A stretch of DNA of 64,000 nt, taken from NCBI RefSeq assembly GCF_030160115.1, contig NZ_BSNS01000011.1:754865-818864 (forward strand), in the 5' to 3' direction. This document shows, piece by piece, positions 16,974 to 24,994 of this stretch (positions within the stretch are counted from its first letter, which is position 1; each line of letters starts with the position of its first letter). This stretch comes from Devosia nitrariae. Lineage in GTDB: Bacteria; Pseudomonadota; Alphaproteobacteria; Rhizobiales; Devosiaceae. The notes under the pieces were generated by a model. It searched no databases. It was not told the origin of the DNA and saw only the letters and a program-made list of their open reading frames with translations. Position numbers and translations under genes: made by a program.

Positions 16974-17030
16974 TTCCTAAATCGTTGATATCGCCTAGGA
17001 TCCGAACCAAGAACGGATTCTGTTACAGCA

Positions 17031-17049
17031 TCCCTTCACAGCGAAGGGA
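17031..17049. terminator. Hairpin downstream of tRNA-Ser
   Basis: TCCCTTC/GAAGGGA stem with loop ACAGC, 58 bases after the tRNA. Only GTGTTTG follows, so it is a weak terminator candidate for the tRNA and/or the convergent cupin gene. Confidence 0.4.
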
Positions 17050-17098
17050 GTGTTTGAGGCGTTGTCTGCCTGTCTGTTTGGCCCTTGGGCCAATGACC

Positions 17099-17662
17099 TC
17101 AAACAGCGTCGAGTCCATCTCGAAAATCGTTGAGATCGGCATCAACGGACGAGGGGGCCTCGATCCACTCCTGCATGGGATTTCCCGTCACCGGGTCGCG
17201 GGAGGGGATGGGCAGCATCATGATGCGTTTGGCAGCAGCGCGACGGATGTCCTCGGTAATGTGGTCGTCCTGCATGTTGTCCCAGTCGCGGCCGTCGGGA
17301 TAACCGCCCACCATTTGGATATCGTCTGATTGCCCCACCATTTCATGGGAGACACCGGCAGGCATCACGATGACGTCTCCCGCGTCTACCCTGAGGCGGG
17401 TGCCGTCCCGGCCAAACACGCGAACCTCCATCCAGCCTGCTGCGACCCCCAGGCATTCATGCGTGGTGGAATGGAAGTGTGGGTAGGTGTAGACGCCAGG
17501 ATAGCGCCAGTTGTTCAGCCAGTTGTTGGCCCTGAAGCGGCCGAGCACTGCCTGCTCACCGCCGCCAGGGACGCCGCCGCGATAGATCAGGAGAGGAAAT
17601 CGGCTATTGGGCAGCATCCCCTTTGGCCTGGACCAGTGTAGCTCGGGTTTTAGATGAGGCAT
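17099..17662 (-). CDS. Cupin domain protein (YjlB-like)
   Basis: A 187-residue single-domain cupin. The first cupin motif is in YPHFHSTTHECLGVAAGWME, with His-x-His and a following Glu as candidate metal ligands. The second is around DAGDVIVMPAGVSHEMVG. The N-terminal LLIYRGGVPGGGEQ and the overall order resemble the YjlB family, whose function is unknown. It lies downstream of, and in the same direction as, a MarR gene at the edge of the gentisate cluster, but 326 bases separate them, so co-transcription is uncertain. The start MPHLKPELHW has AGGAGAAGGAA just upstream. Confidence 0.8.
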   Translation of the reverse strand: MPHLKPELHWSRPKGMLPNSRFPLLIYRGGVPGGGEQAVLGRFRANNWLNNWRYPGVYTYPHFHSTTHECLGVAAGWMEVRVFGRDGTRLRVDAGDVIVMPAGVSHEMVGQSDDIQMVGGYPDGRDWDNMQDDHITEDIRRAAAKRIMMLPIPSRDPVTGNPMQEWIEAPSSVDADLNDFRDGLDAV

Positions 17663-17988
17663 TTCCTTCTCCTGTGGTTGGTTTTACCTGTCGAAGCGGG
17701 TTTGCAGGCCGACCAATGCAGCCCGAACCCGGCTTCGGATTGTGACGCTGCGACGGCAATTTGCTGATTTATCGGTTGTCACGGCGAGTTGCGCAATCGC
17801 GGCCGCGTTCATGGACTTCGTCCGTCCCCGGTGGCCGCTCTTATGTCGCCACCATCTGCTTTTCTCGAATTACCTGTCTTGCGTGCAATCGGTCGGAGCA
17901 GGGGCTAAGCGCAGACCTGCCGGCGGCCGCAGTCCTTCCGCCACGCCCAAGCCGCGGCAGTCACGACTTCATGAAGTCTGGGGATGGG
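17663..17988. other. Intergenic gap between cupin and MarR genes
   Basis: About 325 bases with no convincing gene on either strand. It presumably holds the cupin promoter; no clear -35/-10 pair or repeat was recognised. Confidence 0.4.
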
Positions 17989-18414
17989 CTATCTACCCGC
18001 AACGAGCTTACGGAGCAGGTCGAGAAACTGTGCGCTTTCGCTGTCGGTGAGATCGCCAAGGATCTCAGTCTGCACAGACATCACCATTGGCGTCACTTGT
18101 GCCAGGACCTGCTCGCCGCTGGTGGTGAGGCTGAGCACGCGAGCCCGTCGATTCTCGGGTTTGATCGCGCGGGCGACATAGCCCTTCTGGCACAGGCGCG
18201 CAATGACGCCGCCGATCGTCGCGCGGTCATAGGCGATGCGGCTAGCGAGAGTGGCCTGGTCGATGCCAGGCTCCTGGCCGATCACGGTCATGGCTGCGAA
18301 CTGCACAGGCGTCAGGTCGAATCCGGCCTCGCCCATCGTTGTCACGAACATTGACACTGCCAGTTGCTGCAGTCGTCGGATCAGGTAGCCAGGAAGCTCA
18401 GCAAGTTCGGTCAT
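17989..18414 (-). CDS. MarR-family transcriptional regulator of the gentisate operon (predicted)
   Basis: A 141-residue MarR protein, the usual length. It opens LPGYLIRRLQQLAVSMFVTT. The recognition region is DQATLASRIAYDRATIGGVI and the wing is PENRRARVLSLTTSGEQVL. It is divergent from gentisate dioxygenase, with a perfect palindrome between them, so it most likely represses that operon until an aromatic ligand (substrate or gentisate) binds. It shares the YDRATIGGVI/DRSTT-type recognition helix with the tandem-MarR protein at 21880, suggesting related operators. Confidence 0.9.
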   Translation of the reverse strand: MTELAELPGYLIRRLQQLAVSMFVTTMGEAGFDLTPVQFAAMTVIGQEPGIDQATLASRIAYDRATIGGVIARLCQKGYVARAIKPENRRARVLSLTTSGEQVLAQVTPMVMSVQTEILGDLTDSESAQFLDLLRKLVAGR

Positions 18415-18482
18415 GTCGGCTCCTTGGTTCGGGTGGGCTGCATAATCGCCGCCCAGCCAGCTTGCAAGCTACCATGCTTCAC

Positions 18483-18498
18483 GATATGTATACATATC
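18483..18498. promoter_or_regulatory. MarR-type operator upstream of gentisate dioxygenase
   Basis: A perfect 16-bp palindrome GATATGTATACATATC, then TATCATACGAC (18495-18505) and CGACGTTCTA. The 11-mer TATCATACGAC recurs at 23700-23710 before the FAD monooxygenase, and CGACGTTCTA resembles the GTCGTTCTAACTT repeats around 22850 and 22975. Location: 68 bases from the MarR start and 57 from the dioxygenase start. Confidence 0.65.
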
Positions 18499-18555
18499 AT
18501 ACGACGACGTTCTATTTTTAAAAAGGCCGGAGCGAGGCCGGTACGGGAGGGTTTG

Positions 18556-19665
18556 ATGAGTGCCATGACCGGACATGGAGCGCAGCGGGGCGACGATCTG
18601 CCGCCCGTTGACGAAGCGGCGCTGGCAAAGCTTTACGAGGATTTCGCCGCCGAACACCTGATGCCGCTGTGGACGCAAATCGACGACCTGATGCCGATGC
18701 ATCCGAAGTCGAAGGCGGTTCCGCATGTGTGGAAGTGGTCGACGCTTTATCCCATGGCGCAGCGCTCGGGCCACCTGGTGCCGGTTGGGCGCGGCGGCGA
18801 GCGGCGCGCGATCGGGCTCGGCAATCCGGGCCTTGGCGGACGACCCTACATCAGCCCGACGCTGTGGGCGGCGATCCAGTATCTCGGTCCTAAGGAGACC
18901 GCTCCTGAGCACCGGCACGCGCAGAATGCGTTCCGTTTCGTCGTCGAAGGCGAGGGCGTGTGGACGGTCGTCAATGGCGATCCGGTGCGCATGAGCCGCG
19001 GCGACTTCCTGTTGACGCCGGGCTGGAACTTCCACGGCCATCACAACGAGACCGACCAGCCGATGGCCTGGATCGACGGTCTCGACATCCCGTTCTCGTA
19101 CCAGAACGATGTCGGCTTCTTCGAATTCGGTTCGGAGCGCGTGACAGACTACGCGACGCCGAACTTATCGCGCGGTGAGCGGCTGTGGGCGCATCCCGGG
19201 CTGCGGCCGCTGTCCGGGTTGCAGGACGCGGTGAGTTCGCCGCTGATGGCGTATCGCTGGGAGTTCACCGACCGCGCGCTGACCGAACAGCTATTGCTCG
19301 AGGACGAAGGCCAGCCGGCGACGGTCGAGCAGGGGCACGCGGCGGTGCGCTACATGAATCCGACGACCGGCGGAGACGTGATGCCCACGATCCGGGCGGA
19401 GTTCCATCGCCTGCGCGCCGGAGCGGTGACGCCCGGCAGGCGCGAGGTGGGCTCGAGCGTCTTCCAGGTGTTCGAGGGCAAGGGCACAGTGACGATGAAC
19501 GGCGTCGAGCACACGCTCGACATCGGCGATCTCTTCGTGGTGCCATCATGGGTGTCGTGGTCGCTGGCGGCGGAGACGCAATTCGACCTGTTCCGTTTCT
19601 CGGATGCGCCGATCATGGAGCGGCTGCACTTCCACCGCACGCATATCGATGACAGCAGCCGGTAG
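18556..19665 (+). CDS. Gentisate 1,2-dioxygenase
   Basis: A 369-residue bicupin that opens the ring of gentisate (2,5-dihydroxybenzoate) to maleylpyruvate. The N-terminal cupin has the Fe(II) ligands His119 and His121 (PEHRHAQNAFRFVVEGEG) and His160 (WNFHGHHNE). The C-terminal cupin lacks the ligands (SSVFQVFEGKGTV, then LFVVPSWVSW), as usual for the family. MPLWTQIDDLMPMHPKSKA at 36-54 is a typical N-terminal block. GGGAGG precedes the ATG. It is the first gene of a four-gene lower-pathway operon, divergent from its likely MarR regulator. Confidence 0.95.
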   Translation: MSAMTGHGAQRGDDLPPVDEAALAKLYEDFAAEHLMPLWTQIDDLMPMHPKSKAVPHVWKWSTLYPMAQRSGHLVPVGRGGERRAIGLGNPGLGGRPYISPTLWAAIQYLGPKETAPEHRHAQNAFRFVVEGEGVWTVVNGDPVRMSRGDFLLTPGWNFHGHHNETDQPMAWIDGLDIPFSYQNDVGFFEFGSERVTDYATPNLSRGERLWAHPGLRPLSGLQDAVSSPLMAYRWEFTDRALTEQLLLEDEGQPATVEQGHAAVRYMNPTTGGDVMPTIRAEFHRLRAGAVTPGRREVGSSVFQVFEGKGTVTMNGVEHTLDIGDLFVVPSWVSWSLAAETQFDLFRFSDAPIMERLHFHRTHIDDSSR

Positions 19666-19675
19666 GGCGCAGCTC

Positions 19676-20494
19676 ATGCAAGCGGTGTCGCAGGAGGAGG
19701 GCGCGCGAGAGGCGTTGCGCGAGCGTCTTGGCGTCGGGGCGCGTTACGATGCGGCCGCCGCACCGGCGCGTGAACTCGGATGGGCCCGGCGCGGCACAGC
19801 CTATTTTGCCCGTAAGCTCAACGAGCTGAGGGACGAGGCGCTTGACGGCGCCTCGCTGATCCCCGGCTGGTCGCGCCGGCACGTCGTGGCGCTGATCGGT
19901 TATCAGGCGCGCTGGCAGGCGCTCGCCATTGAGCAATTGCGCACGGGCGAAGCGGTCGCTCTGCCCGACCAGGCGGAGCAGGCCGGGCAGATCGTGCTCG
20001 CTGCGACGCTGCCCGCGCGGGCGCTACGCAACCTCTTCGACCATGCCGAGGTACACCTGAATGTCGAATGGCGCGATCTGTCCAATTCCCTCTGGGAGCG
20101 GTCGGTTCGCGACATCGATGGCGGTTCGGTCGCCGTGAGAGCAACGCCGTGGATCCGTGCGCGTGCCCTCTGGGTCCATGCTGTCGATCTCGACAATGGG
20201 GGGGCGTACCTCGACTTTCCGCTCGGTGTGCTCGATGCGTTGGTGGCCGACATCGTCGGCCATTGGCAGAGCGCGGGCACGGTACCCGACCTGCTGCTGC
20301 AGCCAACGGACCGGCCCGAACCGGTGCGGCTCGGTGCGGGCACAACGGCGGTGAACGGCCGTATGGCAGATCTCGTGCGATGGTTGGCCGGACGTGGCGC
20401 GCGCCGGCTGGAACATTCCGCACCCGAACTGCCGGCGCTGCCTGCCGGCCCCTATCTCGTCGGCCGTCACAGCCGGCTCACATCCCTTATCTGA
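19676..20494 (+). CDS. Maleylpyruvate isomerase, DinB-like (MDMPI) fold
   Basis: A 272-residue protein with the MDMPI architecture: an N-terminal DinB-like helical bundle (GASLIPGWSRRHVVALIGYQ, the W-S/T-x-x-H-V block with a metal-binding His) and a C-terminal domain of the MDMPI_C type (~190-270). The known enzyme turns maleylpyruvate into fumarylpyruvate using mycothiol in actinobacteria. The second metal motif, which I recall as REVxIHHVDL, reads RALWVHAVDL here: a His is kept but a Glu is not, so activity is uncertain. It sits between the dioxygenase and the fumarylpyruvate hydrolase. Start chosen at 19676; 19649 is possible. Confidence 0.82.
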   Translation: MQAVSQEEGAREALRERLGVGARYDAAAAPARELGWARRGTAYFARKLNELRDEALDGASLIPGWSRRHVVALIGYQARWQALAIEQLRTGEAVALPDQAEQAGQIVLAATLPARALRNLFDHAEVHLNVEWRDLSNSLWERSVRDIDGGSVAVRATPWIRARALWVHAVDLDNGGAYLDFPLGVLDALVADIVGHWQSAGTVPDLLLQPTDRPEPVRLGAGTTAVNGRMADLVRWLAGRGARRLEHSAPELPALPAGPYLVGRHSRLTSLI

Positions 20495-20505
20495 AGGACA
20501 TTGCG

Positions 20506-21204
20506 ATGACTGCCACCCTGTTTCCCACCCCGACGTGGCCGACTGTTCCCGTGCGCGGCGCCGAACAGCGCTGTCCGGTCAACCGCATCTTCTGCGTCGG
20601 CCGCAACTATGCCGACCACGCCAAGGAAATGGGGGTCGAGGTCGACCGCGAGGCGCCGTTTTATTTCTTGAAGTCGATGCTTGCGATCGTCGAGAGCGGG
20701 TCGACCATTCCCTATCCGCCGGGCACGTCGAACTATCATTACGAGATGGAGTTCGTCGTCGCCATCGGCTCGCCGGTCTTTCGAGCAGACGAGGCCGCGG
20801 CGCACAGCGCCGTGTTCGGCTATGCAACCGGACTCGACATGACCCGGCGCGATTTGCAGCTTGATGCACGCGCCAAGCAGCGTCCGTGGGACTTCGGCAA
20901 GGATTTCGAGCAGTCCGCGGTCATCTCGGAGATCGTCCGCAAGGAGGAGTACGGCGCCATCGGCGAGCAGCGGATCCATCTCTCGGTCGGCGGTAAAGTC
21001 CGCCAGGATGCAAGGCTGTCGGACCTGGTGTGGTCAGTGCCCGAGCTGGTGAGGCACCTGTCGCACTATTATCACCTGGTGCCCGGCGACCTGATCTATA
21101 CGGGCACGCCTGCAGGCGTCGGCCCGGTAGTCGCTGGTGACAGGATTGAAGGACACGTTGATGGCCTGCCACCGGTTACCCTGGCGCTCGGGGAAGCGGA
21201 ATGA
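20506..21204 (+). CDS. Fumarylpyruvate hydrolase (FAH family)
   Basis: A 232-residue FAH-family hydrolase. NRIFCVGRNYADHAKEMG is the family entry motif. Divalent-metal ligands are expected in YHYEMEFVVAIG (Glu pair) and GYATGLDMTRRDLQ (Asp), and YTGTPAGVGP is the C-terminal signature loop. The short form and the context (gentisate operon) point to cleavage of fumarylpyruvate into fumarate and pyruvate rather than fumarylacetoacetate. Its last codons overlap the next gene (ATGA). GAAGGACATTGCG precedes the ATG. Confidence 0.93.
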   Translation: MTATLFPTPTWPTVPVRGAEQRCPVNRIFCVGRNYADHAKEMGVEVDREAPFYFLKSMLAIVESGSTIPYPPGTSNYHYEMEFVVAIGSPVFRADEAAAHSAVFGYATGLDMTRRDLQLDARAKQRPWDFGKDFEQSAVISEIVRKEEYGAIGEQRIHLSVGGKVRQDARLSDLVWSVPELVRHLSHYYHLVPGDLIYTGTPAGVGPVVAGDRIEGHVDGLPPVTLALGEAE

Positions 21205-21854
21205 TGCTGTTTCATGGCTATTTCCGCAGCTCTGCGGCGTACCGCTGCCGGATCGCCTTCAACCTCAAGGGCGTTTCGACCGATTTCGTCTCCGTTCACC
21301 TGTGGCGCGGCGGCGGCGAGCAGAAAAGCGAGGCTTACCAAGCCCTGAATCCGCAGGCGCTGGTGCCGGCGCTCGAAACCGACGACGGATTGGTGCTCAC
21401 GCAGTCGATGGCTATCATCGAATGGCTTGACGAGACGCATCCGGAGCCGGCGTTCCTGCCCGAGCAGGCGGGCGAGCGTGCCCTGGTGCGCGGTTTCGCG
21501 CAGGCGATAGCCTGCGATATTCATCCATTGCAGAACCTCAGGGTGCTCGACTACCTGAAGGGAGAGCTCGGTCATGACCAGGCGGCGGCGGATGCCTGGT
21601 GTCGGCGGTGGATCGGGGACGGCCTCGCGGCATGCGAGCGTCTGCTCGAGCGCGGGGGCGCCAACGGTCGCTTCGCCTTCGGCGATACGCCAGGGCTTGC
21701 CGATATCTGCCTCATCCCGCAGATGTTTTCCGCCGATCGGTTCGGGGTCGATCTTGCGGCTATGCCGCGGCTGCGGGCCGTGCGCGAGGCATGTAAGGCA
21801 TTGCCGGCCTTTGCCGACGCGCATCCGGCAAGGCAGCCGGACAGCGAGGCCTAG
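21201..21854 (+). CDS. Zeta-class GST, maleylpyruvate/maleylacetoacetate isomerase (NagL/MaiA type)
   Basis: A 217-residue zeta-class GST with the family motif SSAAYRCRIAFNLKG (10-24), NPQALVPALETDDG, QSMAIIEWLDETHP, and the IACDIHPLQNLRVLDYL block of the C-terminal domain. Zeta enzymes isomerise cis double bonds in maleylacetoacetate or maleylpyruvate with glutathione. Last gene of the gentisate operon and coupled to the hydrolase. With the MDMPI-fold gene three kilobases earlier in pathway order, the operon encodes two unrelated candidate enzymes for the same step; this one is the more likely to work in a glutathione-using proteobacterium. Confidence 0.93.
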   Translation: MMLFHGYFRSSAAYRCRIAFNLKGVSTDFVSVHLWRGGGEQKSEAYQALNPQALVPALETDDGLVLTQSMAIIEWLDETHPEPAFLPEQAGERALVRGFAQAIACDIHPLQNLRVLDYLKGELGHDQAAADAWCRRWIGDGLAACERLLERGGANGRFAFGDTPGLADICLIPQMFSADRFGVDLAAMPRLRAVREACKALPAFADAHPARQPDSEA

Positions 21855-21879
21855 ATCTCAATACCGGGTCCGAGGTCGG

Positions 21880-22821
21880 TCAGCCCAGCCGTGCGATGAT
21901 GTCGTCGAGCGTTGCCATCACCAGCTTACGCTCGGCGGCACTGAGTGGCTGCACGAGATGGTCGACAGCGACCCGTGCCAATGGCGTCACGTCGGTCAAA
22001 AGGCGGCGACCGGCCTCGGTAAGGTTGAGCACCCGGCGACGGCGGTCGACGAGGTCGGTGCGGCGCTCGATCAGCCCGCGATTTTCCAGCAATCCCACCA
22101 CCATGGCGGTGGTCGAGCGGTCGAAGCGCACCAGCCAGGCGAGGGTACCTTGGTCTATGGCAGGGCACCGTTCGAGCGCGTAGAGCACGCCGTACTGTGT
22201 CGGCGTCACGTCGTAGGCCTGGCACTCGCGCACGAAAAGCCCGGATGAAATCTGGTGTGCCCGCCGGATCAGGAAGCCGGGACGCCGGTAGAGATCGCGC
22301 ATGGCGCCGCGGTTCGCCGGTTCCACGCCATCCAGGCCGGCATCGACCAGGCGCTCCATGCTGTCGAGGAACTGCTCGATCTGCTTTTTGCCTGTGTCGG
22401 CGAGCAGCGTCTCGACCGCCTGCGCTGCCGGACGACGCATACGCTCGAAACTGGCTCGGCCTTGATCGGTCAGAGTGAGTTGGCGGCGGCGCCGGTCCTC
22501 TGCATGTACAACGCGGTCGACCCAGCCGCGCTTCTCCAGAAGATCGAGCACGAGGCCCGTGGTTGAGCGATCGAGGCGGACCAGGCGCGCTAGCCCGATC
22601 TGGTCGAGATCTGGAATATGCGCCAGAGTGTGGAGAATACCGAACTGCGTGGTGGTCACTCCCAACTCGGCGTTGGCCTCGGCGAAGATCGCCATGGCAA
22701 TCTGATGGGCGCGACGAATCTTGAAGCCGGGCCGGGCGTAGAGATCGGCCAGGCGATGGGCGCATCCGACACGCGTGTCGATTGGGCGATCCGTGGCGAC
22801 CGGCATCTCGTTTTCTGGCAT
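21880..22821 (-). CDS. Tandem (single-chain double) MarR regulator
   Basis: A 313-residue protein made of two complete MarR domains. Repeat 1 (~28-150) reads RPGFKIRRAHQIAMAIFAEA, TTTQFGILHTL, LVRLDRSTTGLVLDLLEKRG, DRRRRQLTLTDQGR. Repeat 2 (~175-305) reads RPGFLIRRAHQISSGLFVRE, TPTQYGVLYAL, LVRFDRSTTAMVVGLLENRG, DRRRRVLNLTEAGR. MarR proteins normally dimerise from ~150-residue chains, so this is a covalent pseudo-dimer, which could bind an asymmetric site. It is divergent from ubiX; a 19-bp motif sits before both genes. It presumably controls the UbiX/UbiD operon and itself. No frameshift is needed: the frame is continuous. Confidence 0.93.
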   Translation of the reverse strand: MPENEMPVATDRPIDTRVGCAHRLADLYARPGFKIRRAHQIAMAIFAEANAELGVTTTQFGILHTLAHIPDLDQIGLARLVRLDRSTTGLVLDLLEKRGWVDRVVHAEDRRRRQLTLTDQGRASFERMRRPAAQAVETLLADTGKKQIEQFLDSMERLVDAGLDGVEPANRGAMRDLYRRPGFLIRRAHQISSGLFVRECQAYDVTPTQYGVLYALERCPAIDQGTLAWLVRFDRSTTAMVVGLLENRGLIERRTDLVDRRRRVLNLTEAGRRLLTDVTPLARVAVDHLVQPLSAAERKLVMATLDDIIARLG

Positions 22822-22839
22822 GAAGTGGTCCGCGATTGA

Positions 22840-22858
22840 TCAGATGTCGTTCTAACTT
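22840..22858. promoter_or_regulatory. Operator-like 19-bp motif, copy 1
   Basis: TCAGATGTCGTTCTAACTT, 19 bases upstream of the tandem-MarR start. It differs by one base from the copy at 22963. Confidence 0.7.
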
Positions 22859-22962
22859 GTGCTCTTAGCTGAGTCTTTGTCAATCGCGGCAGCACGCTGT
22901 AGGCGGCGGCGTTTCGTTGGAATCTTTGCAAAGGAAAAAATCCTAAACCCGCTTGCAATTCG

Positions 22963-22981
22963 TCAGACGTCGTTCTAACTT
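22963..22981 (+). promoter_or_regulatory. Operator-like 19-bp motif, copy 2, over the ubiX promoter
   Basis: TCAGACGTCGTTCTAACTT, 123 bases from copy 1 in direct orientation. A promoter TTGCAA (22953-22958), 17 bases, TAACTT (22976-22981) overlaps it, so a bound regulator would exclude RNA polymerase. Confidence 0.65.
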
Positions 22982-23054
22982 CCCTGGAAGTGTTTGGGGA
23001 GAGAAGTGCGGCGTCATCGACGCGAAACGGCTGAAGGCCGTGTTGGGAGAGCTT

Positions 23055-23651
23055 ATGGGTTCGAGACTTGTCGTGGGCATCAGCGGGGCATCAGGCGCCA
23101 TCTACGGTGTGCGCTGCCTGGAGCTTTTGCGTGAACTCGGGGTCGAGACGCACCTGGTCATCTCGAAGAGCGGCGTGCTGACCATCGAGCAGGAGCTCGG
23201 GGTCTCGGCCGCATCCGTCCGCAAGCTCGCCGACCATGTGCATGCGCCCGGAAATATCGGCGCCGCCTGCGCCAGCGGCTCGTTCCAGACACTCGGCATG
23301 ATCGTTGCTCCATGCTCGATGCGCAGCCTTGCTGAGATCGCGACAGGCGTGACCTCGTCGCTGCTGACGCGGTCGGCGGAGGTGGTGCTGAAGGAGCGGC
23401 GCCGGCTGGTGCTGCTGACGCGCGAGACGCCGCTGACCAACACTCATATCAAGAATATGCTCGCCGTCTCCGAGATGGGCGGCATTGTCATGCCGCCAGT
23501 TCCTGCGTTCTACACGCATCCGAAATCGATCGAGGAATTGGTGGATCATATGGTCAGCCGTGCGCTCGATCTGTTCGAGCTCGATGCGGGGAAAGCCAAG
23601 CGCTGGACCGGGCTCAATATGGCTGAGCGCCCCATTTCAACGATCATCTAA
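23055..23651 (+). CDS. ubiX: Flavin prenyltransferase UbiX
   Basis: A 198-residue UbiX/Pad1-type enzyme that prenylates FMN to make prenyl-FMN, the cofactor of UbiD decarboxylases. The flavin site is GISGASGAIYG at the N-terminus. APCSMRSLAEIATGVTSSLL is the conserved active-site block, and LTRETPLTNTHIKNMLAVSE is the prenyl-phosphate-binding segment. GGGAGAGC precedes the ATG. A ubiD gene lies 1.3 kb downstream, so it is likely a dedicated cofactor supplier for that catabolic UbiD rather than for ubiquinone synthesis. Confidence 0.95.
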   Translation: MGSRLVVGISGASGAIYGVRCLELLRELGVETHLVISKSGVLTIEQELGVSAASVRKLADHVHAPGNIGAACASGSFQTLGMIVAPCSMRSLAEIATGVTSSLLTRSAEVVLKERRRLVLLTRETPLTNTHIKNMLAVSEMGGIVMPPVPAFYTHPKSIEELVDHMVSRALDLFELDAGKAKRWTGLNMAERPISTII

Positions 23652-23686
23652 CCGCACGGGGTGAGGGCACTGTTGCGGCTTATTAG

Positions 23687-23710
23687 TCAGATGTCTGATT
23701 ATCATACGAC
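23687..23710. promoter_or_regulatory. Operator-like site before the FAD monooxygenase
   Basis: Inverted repeat TCAGA-TG-TCTGA (23687-23698) is followed by TATCATACGAC (23700-23710), the same 11-mer found at the gentisate dioxygenase promoter. TCAGATGTC also matches the start of the 19-bp motif at 22840. Confidence 0.6.
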
Positions 23711-23729
23711 ATCGCTTCGGAGTGAATGA

Positions 23730-24980
23730 ATGAAGGTAGTAATCGTTGGCGGTGGCATCGGGGGCATGACCCTGGCCTGCAAACTTGCGGTTGGTGGCAT
23801 CATCGCGCACGTCTATGATTCCGCTCCCCGGCTCGAGCCGATCGGCCTTGGCGTCAACCTCCTGCCGCACGCCGGCAAGGTGATGCAGGCCATCGGAGTG
23901 ATCGACGAGATCGCGCAGCGTTCGGTCGAGACATACGAATCCACCTTCTTCAATCGCTTCGGCCAACACATCTATTCCGAGCCGGCCGGTCGCCATGCGG
24001 GGTACGATCTGCCTCAGTACTCGGTGCACCGGGGCGACCTGCACCAGCCGATGCTGCACAGGTTCATTGAACTTGCGGGCGCCGAGCGCGTGCATACTGG
24101 CCACCGTTGCGTCGGCTTCGAACAGGATGCGGATGGTGTGACGGTGCATTTCCACGACACCGCCACCGACGCGCCGCTGCCGAGCGTGCGATGCGACGTC
24201 CTGATCGCCGCCGATGGCATCCATTCGGTGATCCGCAAGCAACTGCATCCGGGCGAGGGCGATCCTGTCTATTCCGGTGTCAACATGTGGCGCGGTGCGG
24301 TGGTGCATAAGCCGTTCCTGCATGGTGCCAACATGGTTCGCCTCGGTTGGCTGAAAACCGGAAAGCTGGTGCTTTATCCCATCCGCAACGACGTCGACGG
24401 TCAGGGTAACCAACTCGTCAACTGGGTGGTGGAGATCGAAACCCCCAAGTACAAGGCCAAGCGCGATTGGAACAAGGAAGGCTCGATCGACGATTTCATC
24501 GGCGCCTTTGAGGGCATGCATTTCGACTGGCTGGACGTCCCGGCTCTGCTGCGCGGCACCCAGAAGATTCTCGAATATCCGATGGTAGACCAGGACCCGC
24601 TGCCGTTCTGGACCAGTGGCCGGGTCACGCTCATCGGCGATGCAGCCCATCCGATGTATCCGCGCGGTTCGAACGGCGCCTGCCAGGCCATCATCGACGG
24701 CGACGTATTGGGCCGGGCGCTGCTGGGGGCGGCGGACCCGCGGGATGCGCTCGAGGCCTACGAGGCCGAGCGACGGCCGGCGACGACGCGCGTGGTGCTG
24801 ACCAATCGTTCCACGCCGCCGGACATCATCCTGAAGGAAGTCTTCGACCGCACGGGCGATAAGCCGTTCGAGGACATCGACATGGTGATCTCCCCCGAGG
24901 AGCTTGCCGAACTGTCCAACAACTACAAGAAGATAGCGGGTTTCGACCGCGAACGCCTGGCGACCGCCGGCGCAAACTGA
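23730..24980 (+). CDS. FAD-dependent aromatic monooxygenase
   Basis: A 416-residue group A flavoprotein hydroxylase. The dinucleotide fold is VVIVGGGIGGMTLACKL, the DG motif is LIAADGIHSVIRKQL, and the GD motif is LIGDAAHPMYPRGSNGA. These use NAD(P)H and O2 to hydroxylate aromatic acids in the cytoplasm. In this cluster the obvious reaction is conversion of a hydroxybenzoate (3-hydroxybenzoate 6-hydroxylation, or 4-hydroxybenzoate 1-hydroxylation with side-chain shift) to gentisate, but the YPRGSNG variant resembles PhzS-like flavoproteins, where a decarboxylating hydroxylation is known. Substrate undetermined. It lies between ubiX and ubiD with its own operator-like site upstream. Confidence 0.9.
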   Translation: MKVVIVGGGIGGMTLACKLAVGGIIAHVYDSAPRLEPIGLGVNLLPHAGKVMQAIGVIDEIAQRSVETYESTFFNRFGQHIYSEPAGRHAGYDLPQYSVHRGDLHQPMLHRFIELAGAERVHTGHRCVGFEQDADGVTVHFHDTATDAPLPSVRCDVLIAADGIHSVIRKQLHPGEGDPVYSGVNMWRGAVVHKPFLHGANMVRLGWLKTGKLVLYPIRNDVDGQGNQLVNWVVEIETPKYKAKRDWNKEGSIDDFIGAFEGMHFDWLDVPALLRGTQKILEYPMVDQDPLPFWTSGRVTLIGDAAHPMYPRGSNGACQAIIDGDVLGRALLGAADPRDALEAYEAERRPATTRVVLTNRSTPPDIILKEVFDRTGDKPFEDIDMVISPEELAELSNNYKKIAGFDRERLATAGAN

Positions 24981-24994
24981 GGATCCGAACCGTC

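Noticed and set aside
17742-17988. Short open frames in the cupin-MarR gap
   Set aside because: No similarity, no ribosome site, biased composition.
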